A DNA stretch of 64,000 bases from Asterella californica (lineage: Eukaryota; Streptophyta; Marchantiopsida; Marchantiales; Aytoniaceae). A program made the translations under genes and the position numbers. The notes under the pieces were generated by a model that saw only the letters and a program-made list of their open reading frames with translations, searched no databases and had not been told where the DNA came from. Positions within the stretch are counted from its first letter, which is position 1. Each line of letters begins with the position of its first letter. The stretch covers positions 1,240,001 to 1,304,000 of the forward strand of contig JAYKYS010000004.1 in NCBI GenBank assembly GCA_036924285.1, read 5' to 3'. Shown here in pieces: positions 37,031 through 49,125 of the stretch.

Positions 37031-37795
37031 CTAATTCATGCTATATATGAGAAACTGATACTTCTCTTGGTAATAGTCTAAACAACTATATATGTATGTC
37101 TGGATTAAGTTAAATCAAAATTCTCACTTCTTGTCTAAACTAATAAAATATTTTGATATGATGTAGTCTAAAGATAGTTCTAGTGAGAGAAACCAACAAT
37201 GAATTTACAACTAAGTCAGAAAAGATGATTTAGAACGATTTTACACAACAAACCATTTAATGAAATAGTTCGGGAGAACATATTACGGTGTTGAAATAGT
37301 TTGAGAGAAAGTATAACAGCTTTGAAATAGTTTAAAAGAAGATAAAACAGTTCTGAGAATAGAAATAATAGATTGATCAGTGGTATCAATGATCAATGTG
37401 GAAATAAGATATTATTTTGTTTCAAAGCACACGGATTGAGTTGTTTCAAAGTACGATAATTGAGTTGAGGAGCTGGTTCCACAAAACTTATTGTTTCAAT
37501 GAGAAATGCTGCAAGTTTCTGCAACTTGCAGCATTCCTCATGTAATACATACCTCTATCGATTACATAAACAGACATTTTAAATTAAATTATTTATGCAT
37601 ACAAATGGTCTGTTGATGAAATACACATCTCTCAATCAAATGATATGGTAGTTTGACTGGCTTAATCTATTGCTAATCAGAGGTGCAATTAGGTAATCTT
37701 AAGAAGGATAGGGTAAAGTCCTACAAACGTATTAGGAGTGCAGTAAAGTAAAATTTTGGGTCCTTTCCGAGTGTGCATACTAGCTACTGTATATA

Positions 37796-37917
37796 GTAGT
37801 GATATTATGAAAGTATAGTTGTCCTCGTAAAAGTTAGTAGAGGAAAGATTTACAGTAGTGATATTATGAAAGTAAAGTTGTCCTCGTAAAAGTTAGTAGA
37901 GGAAAGATTTACAGTAG
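37796..37917. repeat. Tandem duplication, 59-bp period
   Basis: GATATTATGAAAGTA begins at 37801 and again at 37860. Each copy continues AGTTGTCCTCGTAAAAG and TTAGTAGAGGAAAGATTTAC. I see a single difference (GTATAG/GTAAAG), so the duplication is recent. Confidence 0.85.
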
Positions 37918-38330
37918 TATATTCACTCAGCTCCGCTTACGAGCTGCCGGTTCTCTTTATTTACGGGAGAGGATGGGTAAGGGAAGTGGTAAGGAAAGAT
38001 AACAGCCCCCAGTAATCGAGAAAAACTTTCGTGCTTCACTGTCTCGGTGGCGGGCGAGCGCAGTTGGTCTTCTTTGAGATGTGACGGAAATCAAGATACA
38101 AGAGTTCTGTAGCTGGTTTTGTTTCGATTTAGTATAACCACCATTATATTTAAAAGCAATCTTTGGTATACTTCTTCACCCGTGCACCGGCTGGGGAGGA
38201 TATACGTATACACGGTACGAATCGTTTTCCATTTTTCTTTTCTACTTAGTTTAGCCAAGATTAAATTTCTTTGCATCTTGGGTGTTATTCTAGGGAATTC
38301 ATACACGTGAATGCAAGGTCCGATGAAACA

Positions 38331-38491
38331 ATTAACTAAAGTGATGTGAACAATATAATTTGGAATAAGTTCGAATTTTATCTATTTATTTTTACAAGTG
38401 AAAGATGGGTGAAGGAACCTACGATAGTAAGGAATGATAGAGGATAGAAGTTACTTGAATAAATTAATTTCTTATCATCACTTTAGTTAAT
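38331..38491. mobile_element. MITE-like element with 16-bp terminal inverted repeats
   Basis: ATTAACTAAAGTGATG at 38331-38346 is matched by its exact reverse complement at 38476-38491, enclosing 161 bp of AT-rich sequence. Flanks (GAAACA on the left, GAACAA on the right) might hold a short imperfect target duplication. It could alternatively fold as a long hairpin. Confidence 0.55.
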
Positions 38492-39126
38492 GAACAATTT
38501 ATAAACCAACCGTTTATTCATAAATTCGACATCGTGCGTATTTGCATCTCCATCGTCCATGGAGAGGGTGATATCCATGCCGCCTTAGAACTGCATGGTA
38601 CTTTATGTATAACAGACCCAGCTTACATAAATATCCTTCGTCCACGTGAAATAGATCTCCCGGCGAGGGAGCTCCATCCCGTTTCTTTCTTTCACGCAAT
38701 TCTCTTGCATGCGCAGCACCTTGTTCAATACAGTAGAACATTCACAATCTTTCCGACAAAGTAGTGAAATGTCTTTATTCTTTTACTTGATTGCATCTTT
38801 AATACGTTGATCGGTGTTAACCCCACCCCACTTAACATTACCTTACTTGACCGAATCTTCGACGGGAAATAGCAAATTCAGTATGTAGAGGCACTGCACA
38901 AGACAAAGAAGAGATGCCACGTGTTGATAATCTATTGTATAGATATTTTAAAATTGAACTGCAGTAACATGGAGAGGTGCTGATATGCACTTCTCACATT
39001 CACCTGTTAAACTTGTTGTATACAGTCAAAGGTGAGATCAAGTAAAACAATCTTAAGAGAGGGTTAAGTGCTACAAACATATTAGGGTGCGGTCAAGTAA
39101 ACCCATCCAAATACTCTCGTATCAAT

Positions 39127-39350
39127 TGCTTTCATAACAGTCTTCTAGAATGCTCTTTCTTCTACGAAAGAAAATCTTCACGGTCCGAAGTGTAGTCCAC
39201 GGACCCTTGTACACGGTTAGAATTATGGAGGGTGCTTATCATTTGCTTTCATAACAGTCTTCTAGAATGCTCTTTCTTCTACGAAAGAAAATCTTCACGG
39301 TCTGAAGTGTAGTCCACGGACCGTTGTACACGGTTAGATTTATGGAGGGT
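39127..39350. repeat. Tandem duplication, 117-bp period
   Basis: Two almost identical copies start at TGCTTTCATAACAG (39127 and 39244) and run to ATGGAGGGT (39233 and 39350). Each contains its own inverted stretch around TTCTTCTACGAAAGAAAATC. A handful of substitutions separates the copies. Confidence 0.85.
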
Positions 39351-40806
39351 AGTTTTCACAAGGAGCTCCGTGCAAGTAGTCAGTCGTGCAAAATTATTGG
39401 ACCTTGACAACTGGAGAAAGCATCACGTCCTCATTGGCAAGCTGCCACTTTTTCGCTTTTTCCTTTTTACGTTTCATTATCTTGCTTTCTAACGGGGAAG
39501 GAACCAGGAATTTGTCAGGGCACTTCAGACAACCAGCACAGTAAAATACATTATGAATTTATATAACAGTTACCATCTGTTTCACAGTATTTCTAGGCGT
39601 GCCTCTGATGGAGAGGAGGCAAATATGTAAATTTATTATCTAATCCCTTTATTGTGAACAGTTCGGTAAAAAATCAATATTTATATTAAATTAATGTAAG
39701 TTTCTTAGTAACCTGCCGCAGTTGTAGATTCAGAAGTGTCTGTCTGTGCTCGCTTTATGGATTATGTACGGATTATTTCGTAACTTTAGTTGCGTTAATA
39801 CTTACAAATAATTTTATATAGAATTTATACATAGCACTTACATCTTTTTCCACAACTAAAAGGAGAACAAGAGTTTAGCATGCATGTTCTCACCAAGTTA
39901 AAAATCTATATCTTCCGAGCCGGACGGGCCAGAGCCGGGAGTTTAATTCCAACGTCGTCTTCTTCTAATACATTCCGGTCGGAATATGATCATGTTTGAA
40001 TGTTTGCTTGCTTGTATACACGTTGATTCAACCCTACAGATGCTCTATACAGATGCTCGTCTGGCACACCGAAAGATGCTTCTATCGTGCTAGTTAAAAT
40101 AGATTTCGGACTTTAGTTTAGGTCCTGATAACAGAACCCGGATAGCGGAGACCATTCCCCACGTTACCAGGCGATTCCCTTCTTAAAAGTAAAGCTTGAC
40201 TGACTCTAGAATCAAGCTTCAAATATATTTATCTTTGATCATGTCGGGAAGTTGCCCAAGCTCCTGTTTCTCTTGCATGAAGCACGGTGGCTGTAGCTCG
40301 GGCCATTTCGGGAATGTCTTATGTCCATGTCACATTTGGATTTTGTGCCTGCTGGGTTTTCTTCATAGCTAGCCAAGAGTTTTACCGACGCACATACTCC
40401 CGCTATGTGCGTTATTTCGACGACTGGCTCAGTTAAAAGGGACGAGATTACTTTCCTGAACGATGCTCAATTCTCCTCGCTGAGTCTTGTCGAGCAGAGT
40501 TGTGCTGGATGCATCACGCCTGTGTACTCGCACTTAATGAATGGTAGGTTTTTTCTTGTCGTTGTCGTTTTTTCTGCTCGTTGTTTCATCGTAGAGCACA
40601 GGCAGTGTACCTTCGCTCGTCGCAGTAAGCTTTTCGGATCCACGAATTCCATCACGCGTTCTCGTTTCCGAAGGAGCCTGTTAGTTAGCTTTTGATGAAG
40701 ATTTCGGTGACAGTCTGCGGTCTCACAGGACGAGTGAATTGAGTGGTAGATCATCATCTCTCTTTGAGGAGGGGTCGACAGACATACAGACAGGGAGTTG
40801 CCTGCG

Positions 40807-42255
40807 ATGGGAGCGAAGTCGGAGGAAGCCCTAGGAAGGACTTCAGCAAATGAGAGTAATGGAGGAGGAAAGTCTGGGATTTCCCTTCGGCAGGGAGTTA
40901 TCATGGCAGTGGTTTGCTACACTATGATCACGGCTTTACTTCTAGGAAGAGCGTACAGAAATGGGGAAGACACGATAGCGCATAATTCCAAGTTTTTGAT
41001 CAGTTTACGGGATACGACGGTATCAAATGCTCTCTCCGAGGAACGTCTGAAGGAGGACATGATTCTCCTCGAAGAGGAGCCCGAGCGCGTTATGCTTGAC
41101 GACCGAAGCAACTCGTCATTAGTGGGCACCGGGATGGGGGCAATAATGGAGGAGGACAACAACAACAGTGAAGTTGTAGTTGAAGATATATCAGAAGGTC
41201 TTAAGGGCGAGGACTGGCGGGAGGACTTGTATCATTCATCGGTGGTGTTTGGGCTTGGTTATGAGGAAATGCGATCCAGTTTTAAGATTTACGTGTATCC
41301 CAGGAGTGACCATGCTTTTCCCGCTTTGTCTAGGTTAGAAGGAGAAGAAGCTCGCTTCACCGACGAGCTTTTCTTCCAATTTCTGTACCGCAGTGATTTC
41401 ATTACGCTAGAACCAGAAAAAGCACATTTGTATTTGTTTCCTGTATCGATTCGAGCTTTGTGGAACGATGAGTTTGTCGGCCCGTCGAGGATAGGACGGT
41501 TTTTGAATAAATACATTCAGGGTATCAGAGACGATTACCCCTACTGGCAAAGAACCCTTGGAGCAGATCATGCTGTGGTGGTCTGCCATGACTACAAAGA
41601 AGATGGATCCAGAAACTGCCTGGAGCTCAAGAAGAACGTGATACAAGTCTCTTGTTCACCTCTGGTTGGGGCCCAGACGTTTTACCCTCACAAGGACTTC
41701 TCAATTCCCCGATACCGGGGAGATACTGATCCATCGGAGGTAGGTGATCTTGTTGGAAGCAGCGAGCGCACAAAGTTGGTGTACCACTCCGGAAGAGATT
41801 CAAGTCGATTGATCCGAATGTGGGAAGGGGACAGCGACTTTGTGCTGGTTTCGAAGGATGTTACTGTAAATATCGACCACAGGCACTTTGCATCGAGCAA
41901 GTACTGTTTGATTCTGATGCCGGAGGATACAGCAAACGTTGTGGACGCTTTGAGGTTCGGTTGTGTTCCCGTCCTTGTTTCAGATGGTCGCATGTATGAC
42001 TTGCCATTTCAGGATGTCCTCAACTGGAATCAGTTCACGGTTATCTTGGACACAAGAATGTTGAAGAACTTAAAAGTCCTTCTTCAAGCAATACCTCAGG
42101 AGCAGTACAGGCGCAAGCAGCTTCTCGCAGTGGAAGCAAGCAAACATATGGAGTGGCACAACCCCCCGAAGGACCAAGATGCGTTCTATATGGCTCTCTA
42201 TGATCTCTGGATTCGTCGTCACGCTATTAGATACATCGAAAGAGAGGATTTATAA
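40807..42255 (+). CDS. Exostosin-family glycosyltransferase (GT47), single exon
   Basis: Golgi type II membrane enzyme that would add a sugar to a cell-wall or proteoglycan glycan; the exact linkage cannot be told. The start is ATG 40807 (MGAKSEEALG), giving 482 residues. One membrane segment lies at about residues 30-50 (GVIMAVVCYTMITALLLG), with a short cytosolic head and an acidic stem (to about 150). The exostosin domain follows: FKIYVYPRSDHAFPAL, EARFTDELFFQFLYRSDF, EKAHLYLFPVSIRALW, then the sugar-nucleotide half with SSKYCLILMPEDTANVVDAL, RFGCVPVLVSDGRMYDLPF and LNWNQFTVIL. Plant GT47 proteins usually have CVPV-(I/V)-(I/V)-(A/S)-D and this one agrees. No introns and no frame damage. 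It lies between tandem arrays and repeats, inside the proposed inversion. Confidence 0.85.
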   Translation: MGAKSEEALGRTSANESNGGGKSGISLRQGVIMAVVCYTMITALLLGRAYRNGEDTIAHNSKFLISLRDTTVSNALSEERLKEDMILLEEEPERVMLDDRSNSSLVGTGMGAIMEEDNNNSEVVVEDISEGLKGEDWREDLYHSSVVFGLGYEEMRSSFKIYVYPRSDHAFPALSRLEGEEARFTDELFFQFLYRSDFITLEPEKAHLYLFPVSIRALWNDEFVGPSRIGRFLNKYIQGIRDDYPYWQRTLGADHAVVVCHDYKEDGSRNCLELKKNVIQVSCSPLVGAQTFYPHKDFSIPRYRGDTDPSEVGDLVGSSERTKLVYHSGRDSSRLIRMWEGDSDFVLVSKDVTVNIDHRHFASSKYCLILMPEDTANVVDALRFGCVPVLVSDGRMYDLPFQDVLNWNQFTVILDTRMLKNLKVLLQAIPQEQYRRKQLLAVEASKHMEWHNPPKDQDAFYMALYDLWIRRHAIRYIEREDL

Positions 42256-45200
42256 CGTAGTGCCGTATTGGTCTTCCATTCGGATGGATTTATGTAGTTG
42301 AAGACGGGACTTGTCCCAAACAGAGCATGAACTACGCTTGTGTGTGCAGTCGGACAGGGCAGCACAACACATGCGCCTTCCTGTCCGGTAAGTTGTATAT
42401 AGACAGGAGGAGGTTTTCCTTCTGCAGGTGCCTCGCGAATGTACAGGGAAAGAAAGTAGTAGGTTAGTCCATTTGATAACGATCTGCATGCAAAAGTTCT
42501 AAGTTTGTGTAGCAGCCATTTCAGTTTAACAAAAAATCCTGATGTTTTCGGCCTCGCCTGTCCTTTCTCTGCCCACCTGCGAGCAAACACAGGACAAGCA
42601 TTCTCTGCATGTGACTTGTCACTGGATTGCCTCTCTCAAGCTTCAGAGCAGTTCACGAGATTGACGTACGAGAAGAGTGTCGAAAGACTGTTGTTTCTTC
42701 CGTCTATTCCCTTCTTACGAGGTGGCTTCGTGTGAAGATGATAAATATATGTATTGGACTTTGCCAGCATAAAATTCTTAAAACGTTCATCAATTTCTAA
42801 ACTATTCACGCGCATCCTTCCGATCTAAGATATTTGTCAGTATGAGGACACAAAGCACTGGACTGTGGGCCATTTCACATCCAACTTTTCAAGTCCAGAC
42901 AACTCATAACGCAGACTGCTAGGATCGGTAAGATGCAGATTGTAATTTGTTTTTCTCTTCTTGTTGGTTTTTGTTGGTATCTTTAAGGATGGAAGAACTT
43001 TGTTTTGCTAGAGGTGATAAAACTTTATCGACTTATATCATGCAGAAACTCTAGGTAACGTTAGATGAAAATGTCGATAAGGACTTTACATGAAGAGACG
43101 AGTCTTGCAGGAGATTAAGATCAAGATTTGATTTTCATTTGCTGTTTGTGATACGTTGGAGAGCAGAACGAGTACTTCGAGTTCAGTAGCAAATCAAGCG
43201 TCAACTTCAAGGTCGGTTAGGAATTTTAAATGCAATGCCATCGTTTGAATTTATACCTTGTTGATGAGGACTTCCTTCTTGCAAGTGAACTATTGTTTAG
43301 AGATCTCAATGGAGTTTGTCATGAACATGAATGAATTTCTCATGGAGATGAGATATCAACCTGCATAAGCTACCAAGAATTTGAATTTTGTTACCACAAT
43401 GAAACACGAGGATCACAGTTTTCTCTATGAAGAGTCCTCCTGAGTGTGGATTCACACCGTTCCTCGGTAACCGTTTTCAAGTTTTGCAACAAACAGAACT
43501 TTCTTTCCCCAACTTACAGGTTTTGCAGCATCATTGCCTCAGTTTCATCAACGTCAGTCGTTTCAGTCAAGTGATCTCTTGACGTTAGTGTGCTTCATTC
43601 ATGTCAGCCCTTCCTCAGCAAATTGCGAACAGCTCAGGGGTGCTGCCAACGCTGTTCTTGCATCGCAATCAGTAGTGACATCAACTCCTCTTATTTCATC
43701 ATCACCTCATATGCAGAGGAATGTATCCACTTCAATACCTGCACCGGCGGATCACGCCAGATTTGTTCAATCACCGACTCTTGCATAAGGTGAAGTTCCT
43801 ATTCTAGTAACATGTGCTGGGATGTGAATATGCATGCAACCTGAACTTCTGGGGAACTTCTGCTGGCTTGGTGTTATCAGAAAAGCCATAAGTGTTCAAT
43901 GGAAATTTTATACCAAGTTGATAGAAAGAATCAAGGTTATTTTAAATGTTGAATCTTATCCGGACCTGGAAATGCGAGAAGCTCCAGAGATAAACCATAA
44001 AGCGAGCATTGAGAAAAAATGCGCACACGAGACTAGATATGTGGGAGATTTTACTTGCATATTAGATGGAGGAGGTGAATAATAGGCAAAGAAGTGAGAC
44101 TTTTACACTTAAATGCATCCAAATAGCAAATCTTGTCGATGGAATGGTTGTGAAGAAAATCTGGTGTACTGAGGAGAAAGTGGACTGGAGAGAAATTATC
44201 GATTCAATATTAAATCCAGGTACCCCTATATAAGCGTCGAATATAAGCCACTCGTAGTGGCCTAAACTCCCCCCCAACGCCTTTGCCTGCTTGTACAGTA
44301 ATTTTGAATGTATCACTTAGTCAGTTTTAAAGAAAAGTGCTCGAAATTTGGCGCATTATAAAGCATGTGATCTAAAGCGGAATTTGCACTCACATCATCA
44401 GCACCGTGAGATTTCAGTGACGAGAGAATTACAGCATATAGAAGTTGTCCGAACTTTGACGCCCGGTCCTAGCCTGGATCGCGACAGCACCAAATGAAGT
44501 CACTACGAGTCACCCGGAGCCAAAATATGGGAACAGCGGTTTAAGAAATTTTCAAAACGAAATGATTTGGGTAAATGTTCAAGAGCTTTATTATCTATGA
44601 TCAAACGAAACTGAAGTACTTAGCTTCAATCTAACTTACCTGCATATTATTAATTCACCTCCTCCATCTTCCGTTATTTCTTGCCAGCTTCCCGGATGTA
44701 CCTTTTAAATCGCGTCTGTCATGGGTTCCATTATAGGTTAAGTGTGGAGCACCCTGCCTGTTAAGTGCAGTTACATTTAACACTTTACTTTAAAATTTGA
44801 TTTCTCCATCTATTTAGTATAGAATTTTCCGCATAACAGTTATATCTTTTTCAATAACAGAAAACAGACAAAAGTTTCCTAAAAATTCATGTTACATGCA
44901 TATTTAGATGTCCGATTATCAAAGTTGAGCACTATAATCTATAGGCTAATCTTCTCACTTTCTGTTGCAGATTCAAGCAGGCAATGCATATTTAAACTTT
45001 CACAGTTTACCACTGGTACAGTAGTTTCAGAAGGACACAAACAGTACAATTCACCGGTCACAAAAGATAATCTGATGAGAAAGAACTGATTGGAAAAGGG
45101 TACCTTACCTGGTATTCCCGTCTTCGAACTCTTGTATTTGTCTTCCGTCTCTTCCCGCATGAAGGAGCTGGACGCAAAGAAAATGTGCTAACACTTATTC

Positions 45201-45829
45201 TATCTTGGATCTAGATTACATGAATATGCATGTAACTTGCATTTCTGCCCCGGGAAATGAATCCGAAAAGCAGATTTATAGCACTTAAAATTCAGGTCTT
45301 TGATTCTTCGATCATCTCTTTATTGTGATTTTATTTTTATACATTGACTTTTGAGTATTTTTACGCTGTCCATGTTCATTACACAAGCCACTGGTCACAT
45401 GTACAGTCGCTGGCTTATGAGACGTATAGAATTCAGATTTTTACATCTATTGAAGTTAACATAGTGAGTAGTGTCTTTGACTAAACGCACTACGTGAGGA
45501 GTTCAAAACCCAAACAGAGCGGACGGCAGATTGAAGATTTAGAAGAGTAATTGATTGTGTCACAAAATTAATGATTAGAGGGATAATTGATTGTCTTACA
45601 AAATTAATCATTATTCATAAAATTTAGAGGGGTAGTCTAGAGATTAAAATATGCTTAGAGTACTCTAAAGTGACTATCTGATTCGTTGTGGAAGTAAATT
45701 ATTGTATTTAGAAATATGAAAACACACTAATACATGAACTTAACTGAGCTCGGGTGATTATGCAGGCTTATGAAAATATGAATATGCAAGCGTTATCAAG
45801 CAACAAGAAGTTTTGCCTCTAGAGAAGAA

Positions 45830-46135
45830 AAGACAAGCGTGGAAAGAGTAACAAAATCTAATACTGTAATTGTACCTTACGATGCAGTGGGGTTTTATTG
45901 AACTTTTGGATCTATTAATCAATATCAAATTAATAAAATATTTATGAAATGATAATGATAATTTTATAATATATAATACATAATACATAATATTTTTAAA
46001 ACAATATTAAAATAATATATCATATGATGCATACTGCATACTGGACCCGAGAAAACCTATAAACCATGTAGGTTAAGCACGCTCTAAGAACCATAATACC
46101 GGTTTGTTTAAGGTTCAATCATCACCTAACCTTTC
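45830..46135. repeat. Dispersed repeat, copy 2
   Basis: The counterpart of 18655-18985: CGTGGAAAGAGTAACAAAATC, an AT-rich centre with ATTAATCAATATC, then GCATACTGGA, GAGAAAACCTATAAACCATGTA, AACCAT and TCACCTAAC. Same orientation as copy 1. With only two copies the true ends cannot be fixed. Confidence 0.6.
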
Positions 46136-46997
46136 TTTGAGAAGTGTATGTTATAACAAGCTTCGCCGACACTGTGTGGCCGGATGTCCTCGCAACATAG
46201 CAGTGGTCAATGACACGCGTAACAATAGTGATGTGTTACCAGTGAGTTAAACAGACTAATAGTGCGTGTCAAAACTAAGGAAGAATATTCTCTAACGTCT
46301 AGAAGAAAAAAAGCTAAGTTTATTGGAAAAGTTTGTATAGAGCCGTGAATTGTTTACAGTCGTATTTGTGAACTGATATATTATTTTAATTTTTAAAAAT
46401 AATTTTGGAAATTACAAAAAAGAATTTAAATCCTTAACTACCTCACTACCAAAACTTACGATCGAATCCAAACAAAAAGTAATAAGAAGTTACAAATATT
46501 CTTTGCAAATTTGGAACATTCGCTCTTGAGAGAAGAATATATCTAGCTTTGACACTCTCTATTACATGCTAGTGATCAATGTCAAAGTAAAATAAAAATA
46601 TTCTTAACTGGTTGAGAAAAAAAGCCATAATTTACAATCGACTAGTTTTGTTTAGAATTGCGGTTAGCTAAGGGTCGTTCTGATGAGACAACTGTATAAT
46701 TTTTATTACCTTCTTTTACTCTCTGAAATCTAGAATCATTACTTGAGGTAGTTGATTTCTTTACGGTAAAAAACTCATGCAGAACTAGAAAAATAGAAGT
46801 TAAAAGTACACACGTCATCTTTCTGCGAGCACCTCCGGAAGTACTCGCAGATAACATCTACAAATGTCTGGCAGAAGTCGTAACTCCTTCCCTGGCTCAA
46901 GAATATTTGAAAAACTTTCTATCTTTGACACCTCTATATAGAGAGAATCTCAAAACGTCTCTTGCGAAATGATATTATTTCTTGTTAAAGCTTTTAT

Positions 46998-47122
46998 GTA
47001 AAGTGGTGATAAATTGACAAGGGAGCGATAAAGGTTGTCTGTACAATAATGTATTCTCTGTAAAGTGGTGATAAATTGATAAGGGAGCGATAAAGGTTGT
47101 CTGTACAATTTTCTTATTTGGG
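46998..47122. repeat. Tandem duplication, 62-bp period
   Basis: GTAAAGTGGTGATAAATTGA begins at 46998 and 47060. Each copy continues with AAGGGAGCGATAAAGG and TTGTCTGTACAAT. The copies are nearly identical. Confidence 0.8.
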
Positions 47123-48464
47123 TAAGCTTGCATATTCACTTTCTTCCGAGTTCGGAAGAGGAGGAAATGCATGTTAATTTAATATCTAACTCTTCCGACG
47201 GGAAGGGTTAAAATTAACGCCTGAGTAGAGTAGTGAATTAATGAGTATTAGTCTCCCGGTCTTGTACTTTTGAAGCGCGAGAGCTGACTCAGTGCTTATG
47301 GTTTTTCTCCTACTCTCTCAGTGTTTCCAGACATAGGTTAACAAATAATTTTTTAATTCTTTACATCTACTTAGTATATATTTTTCTTTTAACATTTATA
47401 TATTTTTGATAACAATAAACGAACAAAAGTTCCCCGAAGTTGAAATTGCATACATATCCCCTGCGCTCTATCGACGATGCGAATTTAAACCACGCTTCTC
47501 CCGGTCGTCGGTTTCCGCTCCCTGACCGGAACCGCAACTACTATGCATATTCTCTGTAATTCCCGTTAGCATAAATTATCCGTGTAGTGGTTAATTTTTT
47601 GTGCACTTTAATTGCATTTAGTTGGTTAACTGTACACGCAGGATACTTCTTTGCATAAGTGTCTATTATCATTTGAGATGTTATGTTTCTTTCACCATGG
47701 ACCACTTCTTGTAGAGACAATTATGGATGAGAACTATCGAGAATATCCTCCCCCACCGCCTTGTACAGTGATAGTTAATGAAGAATCTAAAAAAGAAAGA
47801 CGCGGAGGAAACATGCATACGATACTCATAGCGGCAGCATTTTTTTTGTACGTGTTGGAACACTGATAGTTAATGAAAGATTTTAAATTTAAGGCCGGGG
47901 CGGAAAGAGACGTAATAGCAATAGTAATAGCACCGACATTTTTAATTTTTTTATTTATAATCGTAGAAGTCGGAAGATGCATGCGTTTTTTATCTTAGGC
48001 GTTGTAATGAATGCACAAGTGACCTGCCGTGCGTGTGTAGTCGCAGCAAGTCTACCTAACTGGCACAGCCTGCATGACGGTGTGCAGAGAAAGAGGCTGC
48101 GCGGACAGAGGCCGGGTCCTTCGATTGTTTCTCCATTGATGCTTTGCCTTCTTCGTTTCTCTTCTCGTTCGTTTCGTTCGCAACGTGCTGCGCGGAGTGG
48201 TGGAGACTATACTGCAGGAGAGTATACTGCGCGAGACTCGTTTTCTCGTGGAAATTCTTTGTCATTCGTCCGGGAAGGGGCCTCTAATCATCAGAACGAC
48301 TAGACCGATTAGCGGTACACGCTATGGCGTAGGGGTTCGATTGCAACTTTGTCTATTTCTGGCATTGCTTGCTTCTTCTTCCTTTCGTTCGCACCGTGCT
48401 GTACAACGTGGGGGTCATTTTTCTTCGTGCGGTTCATTACTGCCGATCTTACTCGTTCGTCAGG

Positions 48465-48640
48465 GCGGTACGCGCTATGACGTGGGTGATGTTGTTCCTT
48501 CTTTCACCACGGGCGTCGTGCCACACCGATTGCTCTGGTACCGATTTGAATGATACGCGGTATGACGTGGGTGATGTTGCCCCTTCTTTCACCGGGGATG
48601 CCATGTCACAGCGATTACTCTGGTCATTGCTAGCGATTTT
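48465..48640. repeat. Tandem duplication, 85-bp period
   Basis: ACGCGCTATGACGTGGGTGA begins at 48470, and ACGCGGTATGACGTGGGTGA at 48555. Both continue TGTTG and CCTTCTTTCACC, a gap, and CGATT-CTCTGG. A weaker third copy (ACACGCTATGGCGTAGGG) lies near 48315. No coding function is recognised. Confidence 0.6.
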
Positions 48641-49125
48641 GCTGTTTTCACTTCAAAACTAATCTATGTCTTCGTTTCTCGCATGGATTTGCTCTTTTTT
48701 TCGTTCGCAGGGTGTCGGAGACTGTACTGCATGGACAGGGATCCACGGCAGGTTCACAATTTCTGCTTTTGCAAGGACTCCGAGACTGCATGACACGAAA
48801 AACACAGCACGGAGACGAGACAGAGACTACGGGTAGGAGAAGGAGCCTTCCGATCGTCTGCATCATTGCTGGTCTGACAGCTTTCGACATTCACTTCGAG
48901 ATGGCGTGGACGAATGAAGGAAGCACCTCCTACATAATGCCGATATTGCTGCCTCCATACACATACATGGAAGTCTTCTCTTCTATTCCTTTATTTTCTT
49001 TTCCAAAATGTCTCAAGGTCCAGAGTCTACGGACGTTCCATTTGAGAGAGAGAATAGTGAAGACAATGAAGCATGTATCTTGTCGGATAATCTTCATGTT
49101 CCTGCGACCCCGTCTAATCCTTCTC

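Larger units (their letters stand above)
37031..40380. other. Intergenic region upstream of the GT47 gene
   Basis: AT-rich, no recognised gene. It holds a 59-bp tandem duplication (37796-37917), a MITE-like element (38331-38491), a 117-bp tandem duplication (39127-39350) and two copies of a short dispersed motif (37711-37736 and 39061-39086). Composition rises towards 40.4 kb, where the GT47 leader or promoter should lie. Confidence 0.5.

Noticed and set aside
40405..40695. 96-codon frame upstream of the GT47 gene as a separate gene
   Set aside because: It lies in what is probably the GT47 leader or promoter, has no recognised domain and no support from context.
43534..44082. Two adjacent plus-strand frames (84 and 82 codons) as a possible small gene
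   Set aside because: No known domain, no convincing splice pattern joining them, and composition like the surrounding intergenic DNA.
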